Source of the DNA: Paraburkholderia caribensis
GTDB taxonomy: Bacteria; Pseudomonadota; Gammaproteobacteria; Burkholderiales; Burkholderiaceae
Direction of reading: 5' to 3'
Length of the DNA: 64,000 nucleotides
NCBI RefSeq assembly: GCF_002902945.1
Contig: NZ_CP026103.1
Span: forward strand, 1,947,335-2,011,334
The translations under genes were made by a program, and so were the position numbers. Shown one piece after another: positions 53,022-62,069 of the stretch (the first letter of the stretch is position 1; every line of letters begins with the position of its first letter). The notes under the pieces were generated by a model. It made no database searches. It worked only from the letters and a program-made list of their open reading frames with translations, and was not told the DNA's origin.

Positions 53022-53894
53022 ATGCGCAAGCTGTTGTTGCCGGGAATCGTTTTGACGGGTCTTCTTTTCGCGGGCGGCGCTTGCGCCGATGAAGGCAAGG
53101 TCGAGGTGCTGTACGCGGGTTCGCTGGTGAATCTGATGGAACGCAGCGTCGGTCCCGCTTTCGAAAAGGAAACCGGTCTGCATTTTCAGGGCTATGCGGC
53201 AGGCTCGAACCTGATCGCCAATCAGATCAAGGGCAAGCTGCGACGCGGCGACGTGTTCATCAGCGCGAGCCCGACGGTCAACAACGGCCTGATGGGGGCG
53301 GAGAACGGCGATCATCTGTCGTGGTACGTGAATTTTGCCGAGTCGCCGCTGATGATCGGCTACAACCCGCAAAGCCGCTTCGCCGCCGACTTCAGGAAAA
53401 AGCGCTGGGATGCAGTGTTGCAGGAGCCGGGTATCCGCATCGGGCGCACCGATCCCAGGCTCGATCCGAAGGGCGCTTTCACGGTTCAGATGATGACGAA
53501 GGCGGCTGTGCTCTATCAACAGCCGGACCTCGTCCAGAAGACGCTCGGCGATCCGGAGAACCCGGCGCAGGTGTTGCCCGAAGAGACGCTGGTTGGGCGG
53601 CTGCAATCGGGTCAGCTCGACGCAGGGTTCTTCTATTCGACGGAAACCTCCGATCTCAAGATTCCCGCGCTGCGCCCCGCGCCCGAGTTGCAGGCGAAGG
53701 CCAGCTACACGCTGACTATCCTCAATGACGCGCCGAATCAGGCGGGCGCCGCGCGCTTCGTCGACTTTCTGCTGAGCGCGTCGGGCCGTGCGTTGCTGAA
53801 GCAGCATGGCGTCGATATCGTCAAGCCGGTCGTAACGGGCAACGCGCGGGCCGTGCCGTCGTCCGTGCAAGCCGTGCTCGACGCCGCGCAATGA
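53022..53894 (+). CDS. Molybdate/tungstate-type ABC substrate-binding protein
   Basis: A 290-residue periplasmic binding protein. The signal peptide LLLPGIVLTGLLFAGGACAD is followed by VEVLYAGSLVNLMERSVGPA, FQGYAAGSNLIANQIKGKL and DVFISASPTVNNGLMG, which match the ModA/WtpA-like oxyanion-binding group. A GTG one codon before the ATG is possible; GGGG lies about 8 nt upstream. Its stop overlaps the start of the fused permease/ATPase gene (ATGA). It should deliver molybdate, tungstate or a similar oxyanion. Which ion is preferred cannot be told from the sequence. It does not look like the sulfate-binding branch. Confidence 0.85.
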   Translation: MRKLLLPGIVLTGLLFAGGACADEGKVEVLYAGSLVNLMERSVGPAFEKETGLHFQGYAAGSNLIANQIKGKLRRGDVFISASPTVNNGLMGAENGDHLSWYVNFAESPLMIGYNPQSRFAADFRKKRWDAVLQEPGIRIGRTDPRLDPKGAFTVQMMTKAAVLYQQPDLVQKTLGDPENPAQVLPEETLVGRLQSGQLDAGFFYSTETSDLKIPALRPAPELQAKASYTLTILNDAPNQAGAARFVDFLLSASGRALLKQHGVDIVKPVVTGNARAVPSSVQAVLDAAQ

Positions 53895-55774
53895 CACGCA
53901 AGACCGCGCGGCCGCTGCTGTGGCTCGCCTGCCTGCTCGCCGTCTATCTGTGCGCGCCGTTCATCGCGAGCATTCCGCAGTTGGGCCACGCGGACTGGAC
54001 GGGCGTCGACTGGCGCGGCACGTGGTCGGCTGTCGCCGTCTCGGCGGGCAGCGCGAGCATCGCGGCGCTCGTGATCCTGATCGGCGGGGTGCCGCTCGGC
54101 TACTGGCTGTCGCGCTCGACGTCGCGCGGTATGGCGTTGCTCGGCTTTGTCGTGCAGTTGCCGCTCGCGCTGCCGCCGCTCACGAGCGGCATTTTGCTGC
54201 TGTTTCTGCTCGGGCCGTATAGCTGGCTCGGCCGGCTGACGAACGGCGCCCTCACCGATTCGTTCGCGGGCATCGTGCTCGCCGAGACGTTCGTGGCCGC
54301 GCCCTTTCTGATCGTCGCGGCGCGCTCGGCGTTCGCCGCGATCGATCCCGTCTACGAAGACGTCGCGGCGACGCTGGGACACCGCGCGGGGAGCCGATTC
54401 TTCCGCGTCATGCTGCCCCTCGCCTGGCCGTCGATCCGCGCCGGTCTGGTGCTCGCGTGGCTGCGCGCGTTCGGCGAATTCGGCGCGACGGTGATGGTTG
54501 CCTATCATCCGTATTCGCTGCCTGTGTACACATACGTCGTGTTCGGGGGCCAGGGCTTGCCCGCGATGATGCCGTTGTTGCTGCCGACGCTCGTCATCGC
54601 CGTGTTGTGCGCGGCCCTTTCCGTGGCGTGGCGCGACGGTCGTTCGAGCCTGTTCGAGATTGCCGAAAACGGCGATGCGCCGGACCAGGCCGCGCAGGAT
54701 GACGCGCGCCCTGCTCTGCCGAATCCGCGTCTTGCGTTCGCGCTCAAGCGCCATCTCGGCGCGTTCGATCTCGACATCGAATGGACGCCTTCGACGCGGC
54801 GGCTTGCGATCATCGGCCCCTCGGGTTCGGGTAAATCGCTCGCGTTGAAGCTGATCGCGGGACTCGAAGGCAATCAAGCGGGATTCGTGCGCCTTGGCGA
54901 AACGCAACTGGATGCTCTGCCGCCCGAGCAGCGCCACGTCGGTTATGTGCCGCAGGACTATGGGCTGTTTCCGCACATGACGCTGGCGCGGCAGCTGTCG
55001 TTTCCCGTCGATTCGGACGCCGCGAGTGCGCGTTACTGGGCCGGGCACCTTGGGCTGTCGGCGCTGATGGAGCGCTTGCCGCGCCAGTTGTCGTTCGGTC
55101 AGCGGCAGCGCGTCGCGCTGGCGCGCGCGCTTTCGCGGCACAGCCAGCTTCTGTTGTTCGATGAGCCGTTCTCCGCGCTCGACACGCCACGCCGTCGCCG
55201 GCTGCAACAGGCACTGCGTGCGTTGCAGCGCGAAATTTCGGCCGTCACCGTGCTCGTCACACACGATCCCGACGAAGCCGCGCTGCTGGCGGATGAAGTG
55301 CTCGTCATCGAACGCGGGCGCGTGCTGCAGGCAGGCGCAGTCGATCACGTATTCCGCCGGCCCGCGTCATTGCAGGTCGCGGCGCTGCTTGGCTTGCATA
55401 ACGTCGGCGAAGGCGCGATACGCGTGCCGGGTTCGATCGAAACCGCGTCGGGGCTGGCCATCGGCACGGCGGACCGCGCCATTCCTGCCGGCCAGCGGGT
55501 GATGTGGCGTGTCGCGCCGTCTTCGATTGCGATCGCGGTAGACGGCGCGTACGCCGGGACCATCGATTCCGTCGAGCTACGGCACGGCGATCTGTTCGCG
55601 GTCGCGGATATCGGCGGCATGCGCTTCGATATCGCTTGCGACGGCGAACAGGCGCACGTTCCGCAGCGCGGACCCGCGCGCTTTGCCATCGATCCGCGCG
55701 GCGTCAGCGTGTGGACGAGCGGCACGGGTGCCGCGCCGGCGGAAAGCGTCTTGCCGGTTGCTTCGCGGCCTTAG
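53891..55774 (+). CDS. Fused ABC permease-ATPase for molybdate/tungstate-type uptake
   Basis: A 627-residue protein joining a ModB-type permease and a ModC-type ATPase. Residues 1-250 have about six helices and the EAA loop (AAIDPVYEDVAATLGHRAGS). The ATPase follows from about 285: Walker A GPSGSGKS at 309-316, Q-loop VPQDYGLFPHMT, signature LSFGQRQRVALARAL, Walker B LLLFDEPFSALD and H-loop VTHDPDEAA. A TOBE-like C-terminus (about 510-610) may bind the oxyanion and regulate transport. Separate ModB and ModC polypeptides are the rule; fusion is less common. It overlaps the binding-protein gene. It may supply the molybdenum hydroxylase encoded 7 kb upstream. Confidence 0.9.
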   Translation: MTRKTARPLLWLACLLAVYLCAPFIASIPQLGHADWTGVDWRGTWSAVAVSAGSASIAALVILIGGVPLGYWLSRSTSRGMALLGFVVQLPLALPPLTSGILLLFLLGPYSWLGRLTNGALTDSFAGIVLAETFVAAPFLIVAARSAFAAIDPVYEDVAATLGHRAGSRFFRVMLPLAWPSIRAGLVLAWLRAFGEFGATVMVAYHPYSLPVYTYVVFGGQGLPAMMPLLLPTLVIAVLCAALSVAWRDGRSSLFEIAENGDAPDQAAQDDARPALPNPRLAFALKRHLGAFDLDIEWTPSTRRLAIIGPSGSGKSLALKLIAGLEGNQAGFVRLGETQLDALPPEQRHVGYVPQDYGLFPHMTLARQLSFPVDSDAASARYWAGHLGLSALMERLPRQLSFGQRQRVALARALSRHSQLLLFDEPFSALDTPRRRRLQQALRALQREISAVTVLVTHDPDEAALLADEVLVIERGRVLQAGAVDHVFRRPASLQVAALLGLHNVGEGAIRVPGSIETASGLAIGTADRAIPAGQRVMWRVAPSSIAIAVDGAYAGTIDSVELRHGDLFAVADIGGMRFDIACDGEQAHVPQRGPARFAIDPRGVSVWTSGTGAAPAESVLPVASRP

Positions 55775-55793
55775 CCCGTGCAAGGCGCTCACG

Positions 55794-56771
55794 TCAGGTC
55801 AACACGACGATCTTGCCATTCGCTTCGTTTCGCTCCATACAGCGATGCGCCTCGACAATCTCATGCAGACGGAACACCTTGCCGATATTGATGCGCAACT
55901 GGCCTCGCTCGATCATGCGAATCAGGCGTGCAAAAGGCGTAGTGACGAATTCCTGTGAACCGCCGCCGTAGACGGTCAGCTTCACCGTGCTCGGAATGGC
56001 TGCCAGCGGATCGAAATCGTCGAACGTCCAGGCATTGCCGACGATGCCCGTCATGCAGACGGTTCCGTTCGGTCGCACGCAACGCAGCGAGTCCTTCAGG
56101 GTCGTCGCCCCGACGAGGTCGATTGCCTTGTCGACGCCCCCGCCAGGCAGCGCCCTGACTTCGTCGGCGATGCTTCCGGAATCGATCACGACTTCGTCGG
56201 CGCCGTTTTCCAGCAGAAACGCGACTTTGGACACGTTGCGCGTGGTCGAGATCACGTACGCGCCCGCATGCTTCGCCAGCGCGGCGGCTGCAAGGCCAAT
56301 GGACGTCGTCCCGCCACGGATCAGCAAGCGGTCTCCGTGTTGCAGCGCGAGCGCTCTCGACAGCGATCCCCAAGCCGTTTGCAGCATCTCGGGCAACGCG
56401 CCGAGTGTTTCCCACGGCAGGTTCGCGTCGAACTTCTTGATCTGGCTTGCCGGCACGCACGTGTATTCCGCGTACCCGCCGTCGAACTGACGCCCCATGC
56501 CGCCCATCGCCGTGGCCACGACATCGTCCTGTTGAAATTCGCCGCCGGGCGCTGCTTCGACGACACCCACCGCTTCGATTCCCAGAATGCGTGGAAAGCT
56601 CACGTCCGGTGAAAGCCCACGGCGCGTGAAAAGTTCGGAACGGTTCAGCCCGAATGCCTTGACGCGTATGAGAACCTCGCCGACCTGAGGCACGGGGACC
56701 CGGCGTTCTTCGAGTCTCAACACTTCCGGTCCGCCCGGTGCCCGGATCACTGCCGCCGTCATCGTCGCCAT
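55794..56771 (-). CDS. Zinc-independent quinone oxidoreductase-like MDR protein
   Basis: A 325-residue medium-chain dehydrogenase. It has RVKAFGLNRSELFTRRG and ILGIEAVGVVEAAPGGEFQQ in the GroES-like part, then GGTTSIGLAAAALAKHAGA as cofactor loop and GGGVDKAIDLVGATTLKDSL. No structural-zinc Cys cluster is present, placing it with NADPH:quinone reductases. It is related to, but clearly different from, the MDR protein at 12.8-13.8 kb. GGGAG lies 6 nt before the selected ATG. It reads toward the importer operon and stands alone. Substrate unknown. Confidence 0.88.
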   Translation of the reverse strand: MATMTAAVIRAPGGPEVLRLEERRVPVPQVGEVLIRVKAFGLNRSELFTRRGLSPDVSFPRILGIEAVGVVEAAPGGEFQQDDVVATAMGGMGRQFDGGYAEYTCVPASQIKKFDANLPWETLGALPEMLQTAWGSLSRALALQHGDRLLIRGGTTSIGLAAAALAKHAGAYVISTTRNVSKVAFLLENGADEVVIDSGSIADEVRALPGGGVDKAIDLVGATTLKDSLRCVRPNGTVCMTGIVGNAWTFDDFDPLAAIPSTVKLTVYGGGSQEFVTTPFARLIRMIERGQLRINIGKVFRLHEIVEAHRCMERNEANGKIVVLT

Positions 56772-57009
56772 CGCTGTCTCCCTTGTGTCGTTCTCCGGAT
56801 GCCGGTTCGACGCGGCACGGCGTGCACGCCGCGCGCGATGACACATTCGCGGTTATCCGGGGATTCCTTTCGTTGTGGCGATACTCGACTGATCAACGCG
56901 CGGCTTCCATGATGTAGATCATGAAGGCACGCTGTTTTGATGGCGATGCACGTTCGGCGCGAGCAGCGAACGTGCTATATGCCCGCTTTCCGAATGACGA
57001 TGTCGCACC

Positions 57010-58362
57010 TCACGGATGTGACGTCTGGCGGAACGCGTTAGGGTCGATGCCATGGCGGGTAATCTTGTCGTATAGCGTTTTGCGCGGCAGGCCCAGCTGT
57101 TCGGCAGCCCTGATCACCTGTCCACCTGCGCTGCGCAGTGCTTCCTCGATATAGCCGCGCTCCGCGCGCACCATCCGCGACGCAAGCGAATCGGCGCCTG
57201 CAGGCGGTTGCGGCAAGCCATCATCGAGGCCGAGCGTAAAACGCTCCGCCACGTTCTTCAGTTCGCGGACATTGCCCGGCCAGTCGTGCAGTTGCCAGCG
57301 CATCATGTCTTCCGACGTCCATGCGGGTTCTGCCTTGCCGTAGCGTGCGCATGCCGCCCGCACGAAGTGGGCGAACAGTTCGGGGATATCGTCGGCGCGT
57401 TGGCGCAATGGCGGCAGTTCGATCGACACGACGTTGAGCCGGTAGTACAGGTCTGCGCGAAAATGGCCCTGATCGGAGAGCTGTTTGAGGTCCTGCTTGA
57501 CGGCCGCGATCACGCGCACATCGATCGCCACGGACGTGTTGCTGCCCAGCCTTTCAATACAGCGCTCCTGAAGCGCGCGCAACAGTTTGGCCTGCAACGC
57601 GAGCGGCATCGTTTCGAGTTCGTCGAGGAAAAGCGTCCCGCCATTCGCATATTCGAACTTGCCGATTCTTCGTTGCTGCGCGCCTGTGAACGCGCCCGGC
57701 TCGTGACCGAAGATCTCGCTTTCGAACACCGCTTCCGGCAACGCCGCGCAGTTCAGCGCCACGAACGGACCGCTGCGGCGGCTCGCCGTGTGCAGCGTTC
57801 GTGCCAGCACTTCCTTGCCCGTGCCCGTCTCGCCGACGATCAACACATCGGCGCCCGTCGGTCCGATTGCATCGATCAGACCGTGGATACGCTGCATCGG
57901 CGCAGACCTGCCGAGCAAGGTCCGTTCGCTGCTCAGTTGCGCGCGCAAACTGCGATTCTCGACGACGAGCTTGCGATGCTCCAGCGCCCGGCGCACGGTA
58001 TCGAGGAGGCGCTCCGAGTGAAACGGCTTTTCGATGAAATCATAGGCACCTGAGCGCATCGCGCCGACCGCCATCGCGACGTCGCCGTGACCGGTTGTCA
58101 GGATGACGGGAACGTCGGCGCCGTCGGGACGCGCCTTGATGCTGTCCAGCAATGCAAGTCCGTCGATGCCCGGCAAGCGGACGTCGCTTACGATCACCGC
58201 TGGCGGCGCCTGCCTGAGCGCGGCAAGCGCGCTTTCGGCGTCGGCGAATTCACGCACGGCGATGCCTTCCAGCGACAACGCCTGCGTGCAGCCGAGCCGC
58301 ACGACAGGATCGTCTTCGACCACGTAGACCAGCATGCTGGCGAAGTTATCGGGCGAGTTCAT
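57010..58362 (-). CDS. dctD: Sigma-54-dependent response regulator, DctD-like
   Basis: A 450-residue NtrC-family activator. The receiver carries Asp60 (VIVSDVRLPGIDG). The AAA+ domain has Walker A GETGTGKE at 177-184, the sigma-54 contact loop GAFTGA at 223-228 and FLDELETMPLALQAKLLRAL. The C-terminal Fis-like helix-turn-helix is GGQVIRAAEQLGLPRKTLYD. It overlaps the kinase gene by ATGA. It activates sigma-54 promoters when phosphorylated. A good sigma-54 site lies before the first gene of this operon, so self-activation of the permease-kinase-regulator operon is likely. The DctD label is by architecture and context; the ligand could be any dicarboxylate or 2-oxoacid. Confidence 0.9.
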   Translation of the reverse strand: MNSPDNFASMLVYVVEDDPVVRLGCTQALSLEGIAVREFADAESALAALRQAPPAVIVSDVRLPGIDGLALLDSIKARPDGADVPVILTTGHGDVAMAVGAMRSGAYDFIEKPFHSERLLDTVRRALEHRKLVVENRSLRAQLSSERTLLGRSAPMQRIHGLIDAIGPTGADVLIVGETGTGKEVLARTLHTASRRSGPFVALNCAALPEAVFESEIFGHEPGAFTGAQQRRIGKFEYANGGTLFLDELETMPLALQAKLLRALQERCIERLGSNTSVAIDVRVIAAVKQDLKQLSDQGHFRADLYYRLNVVSIELPPLRQRADDIPELFAHFVRAACARYGKAEPAWTSEDMMRWQLHDWPGNVRELKNVAERFTLGLDDGLPQPPAGADSLASRMVRAERGYIEEALRSAGGQVIRAAEQLGLPRKTLYDKITRHGIDPNAFRQTSHP

Positions 58363-60281
58363 AGCCTGGTTGTGACCTTTTCCGTGACGCGCTGCAATTC
58401 GACGACGAAGACCGCGCCGCTCGAGCCTGAATCCGTATCGCGGCTGTTTTTTGCTTCCAGGCGACCGCCGAACTCGTCGACGATGGCCTGCGAGATGACG
58501 AGACCCAGCCCCAATCCTTTGCCCGACGGCTTGGTCGTATAGAACGGCTCGAACAGCCGCGACATCGTATGCGGTGCGATGCCGGGACCGCTGTCGGCAA
58601 TACTGATACGCACGCGCGTATCGACGACCTCGGTGGTGACGAGCACTTCGCGCTTCGCTGCGGCGGCCGCGCTTGCGTCGATTGCGTTGGTCAGCAAGTT
58701 CACGAAGACCTGCTCGATCCGTATCGGACTGGCAAGCACGACGACGTCACCCGGCACCGACGCCACGCGCACCGACACGCCGGCAGCCTTGCGATGCGAT
58801 TCGATCAGCGCGAGAGCCTGTTGTAACGATTCGGCGATCGCGACAGGCTCCCTGCTGGTCGCGTCGTTTCTGGCAAACGCTTTGACATGCGAAATGATCT
58901 TGCCCATCCGCGCGGCCAGTTCGTTGATGAGCGTCAGGTTTTTCTTCAGATCCTCCGGACGGTCGAGTTCGGTCATGCGGATCGCGTTGCTGGCCAGTGT
59001 CATCACGGCCGCGAGCGGCTGATTCAACTCGTGAGTAATGCCCGCCGCCATCTGGCCAAGCGCCGCGAGCTTGCCGGCCTGAATCGCCGTGTCGCGCGTA
59101 TCGCGCAGAATGCGGCGCGCGTCGTCGAGTGCGTCGACCTTTTCTTCGAGCGCGGTGTTGGCGCGCGTCAATTCGGCGGTGCGTTCCGCAATCCGTTGTT
59201 CGAGATCTCGCTGCGCCTGTTGCAATGCTGCCCGCGCGCGCTGCCGCTCCTCATTCCGGCTGTTGCGCAGGCGCGCGGCCCAAATCAGCGCAAACACGAG
59301 AGCCGTTGCCGCGCCGGCGCTGATGGCGGCGAACATCGCGCTGCGCTCGTCGTCGGCGTCGTCGATCAGGATCGCGACCTTCCATCCGAGCGGCCCAACG
59401 GGGCGGTAATGCACGTGAAACCACTTTGAGCCTTGCCCCGGTGGCGCGACGAATAGCTTGCCGGGACCGGGCGCTTGTTCGGACTGGCTTGGCGCGGCAT
59501 CGGCGCGCCCGGCTGTTGCAGACCGCACGGAAAGCGCGGCGAGCGCGGCATCGCCGTATTGCTGCGTCTGCTGGAACGCGCGCCGCGTCGCGTCCGAGAG
59601 CGGCGCCAGCGCCCGGTAACGCCATGCCGGCACGGACGAGAGAAACGCGACATTGTCCCGATCGACGAACAGCACGATGTCGCCGCTCTTCGCCAATGCG
59701 CTCTCGTAGCCATCCAGCGCCGCCTTGATCGCAACGACGCCCACCACCCGTCGCGCCGCGCCCGAGCCTTCGCTGACAGGCACGGCCAGAAAATATCCCG
59801 CCTTCTTCGTCGTGTTGCCCACTCCGTAGAAACGTCCCGTGCCACGTTTCATCGCATCGATGAAATAGGGGCGAAATGCATAGTCGAAGCCCACGAAGCT
59901 ACCCTCTTCGTCCCAATTGCTCGCAGCCAGGGTTTTGCCGCTCATGTCCATCACGTACGCAGCCGACAGGTCGGCATTCGTCTGGACTGCTTTCAGATAG
60001 GCGTTCGCCGCCTGCTGCAGCGCGGGATCGCCGGGCTTCGCGAGCAGCCGCGCAAGCACGGGATCGAGCGCGGCAACGCGCGGCAGCGACTCATAGCGGG
60101 CCAGTTGCGACTCGAGCGTCAATGCGTAGAGAGACGCGCGTTGCGCGACTTCGGCTGCGTGAGCGCGCGCGTAGTAATGCAGCGCGGCGACGTACGCGAG
60201 TCCCGCGGTCGCGATGCAACACGCGAGCACCGCGAGCGCCGTTGCCGCATGCCGTATCCGTCTCACAGGATGCGTTCTCAC
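58359..60281 (-). CDS. dctB: Sensor histidine kinase, DctB-like
   Basis: A 640-residue membrane kinase. TM1 lies at about 12-34, a periplasmic double-PAS/Cache sensor at about 35-315 (ALTLESQLARYESLPRVAAL, FVGFDYAFRPYFIDAMKRG, FYGVGNTTKKAGYFLAVPVS, as in DctB) and TM2 at about 318-338. A coiled-coil linker (ARAALQQAQRDLEQRIAERT) leads to the kinase core with His417 in AAGITHELNQPLAAV and G boxes IADSGPGIA and GKGLGLGLVISQAIV. DctB-type sensors bind C4-dicarboxylates. The start is GTG, 51 bp after the permease stop, with GAGGA about 9 nt upstream. It is the middle gene of the operon. Confidence 0.9.
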   Translation of the reverse strand: MRTHPVRRIRHAATALAVLACCIATAGLAYVAALHYYARAHAAEVAQRASLYALTLESQLARYESLPRVAALDPVLARLLAKPGDPALQQAANAYLKAVQTNADLSAAYVMDMSGKTLAASNWDEEGSFVGFDYAFRPYFIDAMKRGTGRFYGVGNTTKKAGYFLAVPVSEGSGAARRVVGVVAIKAALDGYESALAKSGDIVLFVDRDNVAFLSSVPAWRYRALAPLSDATRRAFQQTQQYGDAALAALSVRSATAGRADAAPSQSEQAPGPGKLFVAPPGQGSKWFHVHYRPVGPLGWKVAILIDDADDERSAMFAAISAGAATALVFALIWAARLRNSRNEERQRARAALQQAQRDLEQRIAERTAELTRANTALEEKVDALDDARRILRDTRDTAIQAGKLAALGQMAAGITHELNQPLAAVMTLASNAIRMTELDRPEDLKKNLTLINELAARMGKIISHVKAFARNDATSREPVAIAESLQQALALIESHRKAAGVSVRVASVPGDVVVLASPIRIEQVFVNLLTNAIDASAAAAAKREVLVTTEVVDTRVRISIADSGPGIAPHTMSRLFEPFYTTKPSGKGLGLGLVISQAIVDEFGGRLEAKNSRDTDSGSSGAVFVVELQRVTEKVTTRL

Positions 60282-60332
60282 GATGCCGTGTCCTCGTGAA
60301 GACGGACACCATTGGCGATCTTCAGCGGGACG

Positions 60333-61679
60333 TCAGTCCTTGATGAGCGAGTGCTTGCCGGTGTCGCGCATGCAGAGGTACACCACCAGCGAGCAAAAAA
60401 TCGCAGCCGTGACATACCAGTAGAAGAGCGGTTCATGTCCTGCCTGTTTGAGCCATAGCGCCAGATATTCAGCGGTGCCGCCAAAGACGGATACGGTCAA
60501 AGCATAAGGAAGTCCAACGCCCAACGCACGGATTTCCGCCGGGAACAGTTCCGCCTTGACGACGGCGTTGATCGACGTGTAGCCCGAGACGATCACCAAC
60601 GCGGCCATGATCAGGAAGAAGGCGACCCACGCATCATGCGTCTGGCTGATGGCCGTCATGATCGGCACGGTGAACAGGGTGCCAAGTACACCGAAAGCGA
60701 TTAGAACAGGCCGGCGGCCAATGCGGTCGGATATCGATCCGACGATCGGCTGCAAAATCGCGAACAGGAAAAGCGACGCTGCGGACACCAGCGTCGCGTC
60801 GTGCTTGCTCATGCCGACCGTGTTCACGAGGAATTTCTGCATGTAGATCGAGTACGTATAGAACGCGATCGTGCCGCCCATCGTCAGTCCGACGACGGTC
60901 AATACCGCGCGCGGGTGCTTGCGCAGTTCCGCAAGCGAGCCGCGCCGGTCCTTCTTGTGTTTCGCCTTCTCGAATTCGCCTGTTTCCTCCATCGTCGAGC
61001 GTAGGCGCATGGCGGCAAGCGCGGCAGCCGCGCCGATGAAAAACGGAATGCGCCAGCCCCAGCTTTCGAGTTGCTGCGTCGTCAGAAGGAACTGTTGCAG
61101 GATCACGAGCAGCCCGAGCGCGAGCAGCTGCCCGGCGATCAGCGTCACATACTGGAAGCTCGAATAGAAGCCGCGATCTTTCGCGGTGGCGACCTCGCTC
61201 AGATAAGTCGCGGATGTGCCGTACTCACCGCCCACGCTCAAGCCCTGCAGCAGGCGCGCGAGGACCAGCAGCGCGGGCGCGGCCACGCCGATCACCTCAT
61301 AGCTCGGACACAGCGCAATGATGAGCGAACCGAAACACATCAGCACCACGGAAACCAGCAGCGCCGAACGGCGCCCGTGGCGATCCGCGTAGATCCCCAT
61401 CAGCCAGCCGCCTATCGGCCGCGCAAGAAAGCCGACTGCAAACACAGCCGCCGTGTTCAGCAACTGTGCCGTCTGGTTCCCGGCAGGAAAGAACGACCGC
61501 GCGAAGTACAAGGCAAACGCGGAGTACACATACCAGTCGTACCACTCGATCAGGTTGCCGGCGGAGCCGGAGAAGATCGACTTGAGGCGTCGAAGGCGGT
61601 CGCTGGATGCGGCGGGTGCGTTTGAGTGGGATTGCGGCTGACGGGCGGGCGCGGCTGCTTCCGTGTAGCTCGGGTCCAT
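60333..61679 (-). CDS. MHS-family MFS permease, KgtP-like (2-oxoglutarate/dicarboxylate)
   Basis: A 448-residue, twelve-helix permease of the metabolite:H+ symporter family. Features include SGSAGNLIEWYDWYVYSAFA (helix 1), RPIGGWLMGIYADRHGRRSA (loop 2-3), RLLQGLSVGGEYGTSATYLS (helix 4) and FPAEIRALGVGLPYALTVSV (loop 10). The pattern is nearest to KgtP (alpha-ketoglutarate permease) and ShiA. AAGGAG precedes the ATG. It heads the operon with the DctB/DctD-like pair, and a sigma-54 promoter lies about 55 bp upstream. Substrate-induced uptake of a C4-C5 carboxylate is the natural reading. Confidence 0.9.
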   Translation of the reverse strand: MDPSYTEAAAPARQPQSHSNAPAASSDRLRRLKSIFSGSAGNLIEWYDWYVYSAFALYFARSFFPAGNQTAQLLNTAAVFAVGFLARPIGGWLMGIYADRHGRRSALLVSVVLMCFGSLIIALCPSYEVIGVAAPALLVLARLLQGLSVGGEYGTSATYLSEVATAKDRGFYSSFQYVTLIAGQLLALGLLVILQQFLLTTQQLESWGWRIPFFIGAAAALAAMRLRSTMEETGEFEKAKHKKDRRGSLAELRKHPRAVLTVVGLTMGGTIAFYTYSIYMQKFLVNTVGMSKHDATLVSAASLFLFAILQPIVGSISDRIGRRPVLIAFGVLGTLFTVPIMTAISQTHDAWVAFFLIMAALVIVSGYTSINAVVKAELFPAEIRALGVGLPYALTVSVFGGTAEYLALWLKQAGHEPLFYWYVTAAIFCSLVVYLCMRDTGKHSLIKD

Positions 61680-61731
61680 AGTGTCTCCTTGGGTTTTATC
61701 GGATGCCGCACGACGCGGCGCGCCCGTATTC

Positions 61732-61746
61732 GCAACTCCGATGCCA
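61732..61746 (-). promoter_or_regulatory. Sigma-54 promoter (TGGCAT-N5-TTGC)
   Basis: Read on the minus strand the element is TGGCATCGGAGTTGC. It has the invariant GG and GC doublets at the right spacing and differs from the TGGCAC-N5-TTGC consensus at one of ten positions. Transcription would start near 61720 and give a leader of about 40 nt to the KgtP-like gene. Confidence 0.75.
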
Positions 61747-61827
61747 GGTTGGACATGTCACGCGCTCCTGCTAACCCTTTGTTTTTATTTGATTTCGTGG
61801 GAGCGCGAACTTTCTTGCGCCGTGGAC

Positions 61828-61865
61828 TGTGCGGATTGCCGGAATCCGGCCGTTTCGCTGTGCGG
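61828..61865. promoter_or_regulatory. Candidate DctD upstream activator sites
   Basis: Two direct TGTGCGG copies (61828-61834 and 61859-61865) start 31 bp apart, close to three helical turns. The first is part of a dyad, CGGATT-GCCGG-AATCCG, at 61832-61848. They lie 80-120 bp upstream of the sigma-54 promoter, the normal place for activator binding. Assignment to the DctD-like protein is inference. Confidence 0.55.
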
Positions 61866-62069
61866 CCAGCCGCTCAGATGGTCATAGCGATTGATACGGA
61901 CGCGAGCGCGTTCAAACGCCTTGCATGGATACACACGCGAACCTGCCATTGATTGAGGGTCAGGTATGGCGTTTGCTGCTCCCGCCGGGTTTCCTCACAT
62001 CAACTGAACACGTTACGTGTGGCCGCAACGGACCGCGTCCGCGACCCATAACCCAAGACGTCCGTCGAC

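Larger units (their letters stand above)
61680..62069. promoter_or_regulatory. Control region between the KgtP-like operon and MipA/OmpV gene
   Basis: No gene is recognised. The left half carries the sigma-54 promoter and upstream repeats listed separately. The right half holds the promoter of the MipA/OmpV gene, for which I see no convincing hexamers. An AT-rich patch at 61771-61800 lies between promoter and repeats and may favour DNA bending. Confidence 0.5.

Noticed and set aside
53738..55348. A 536-codon minus-strand frame opposite the fused ABC gene
   Set aside because: Arg/Gln-rich shadow of the permease-ATPase coding frame.
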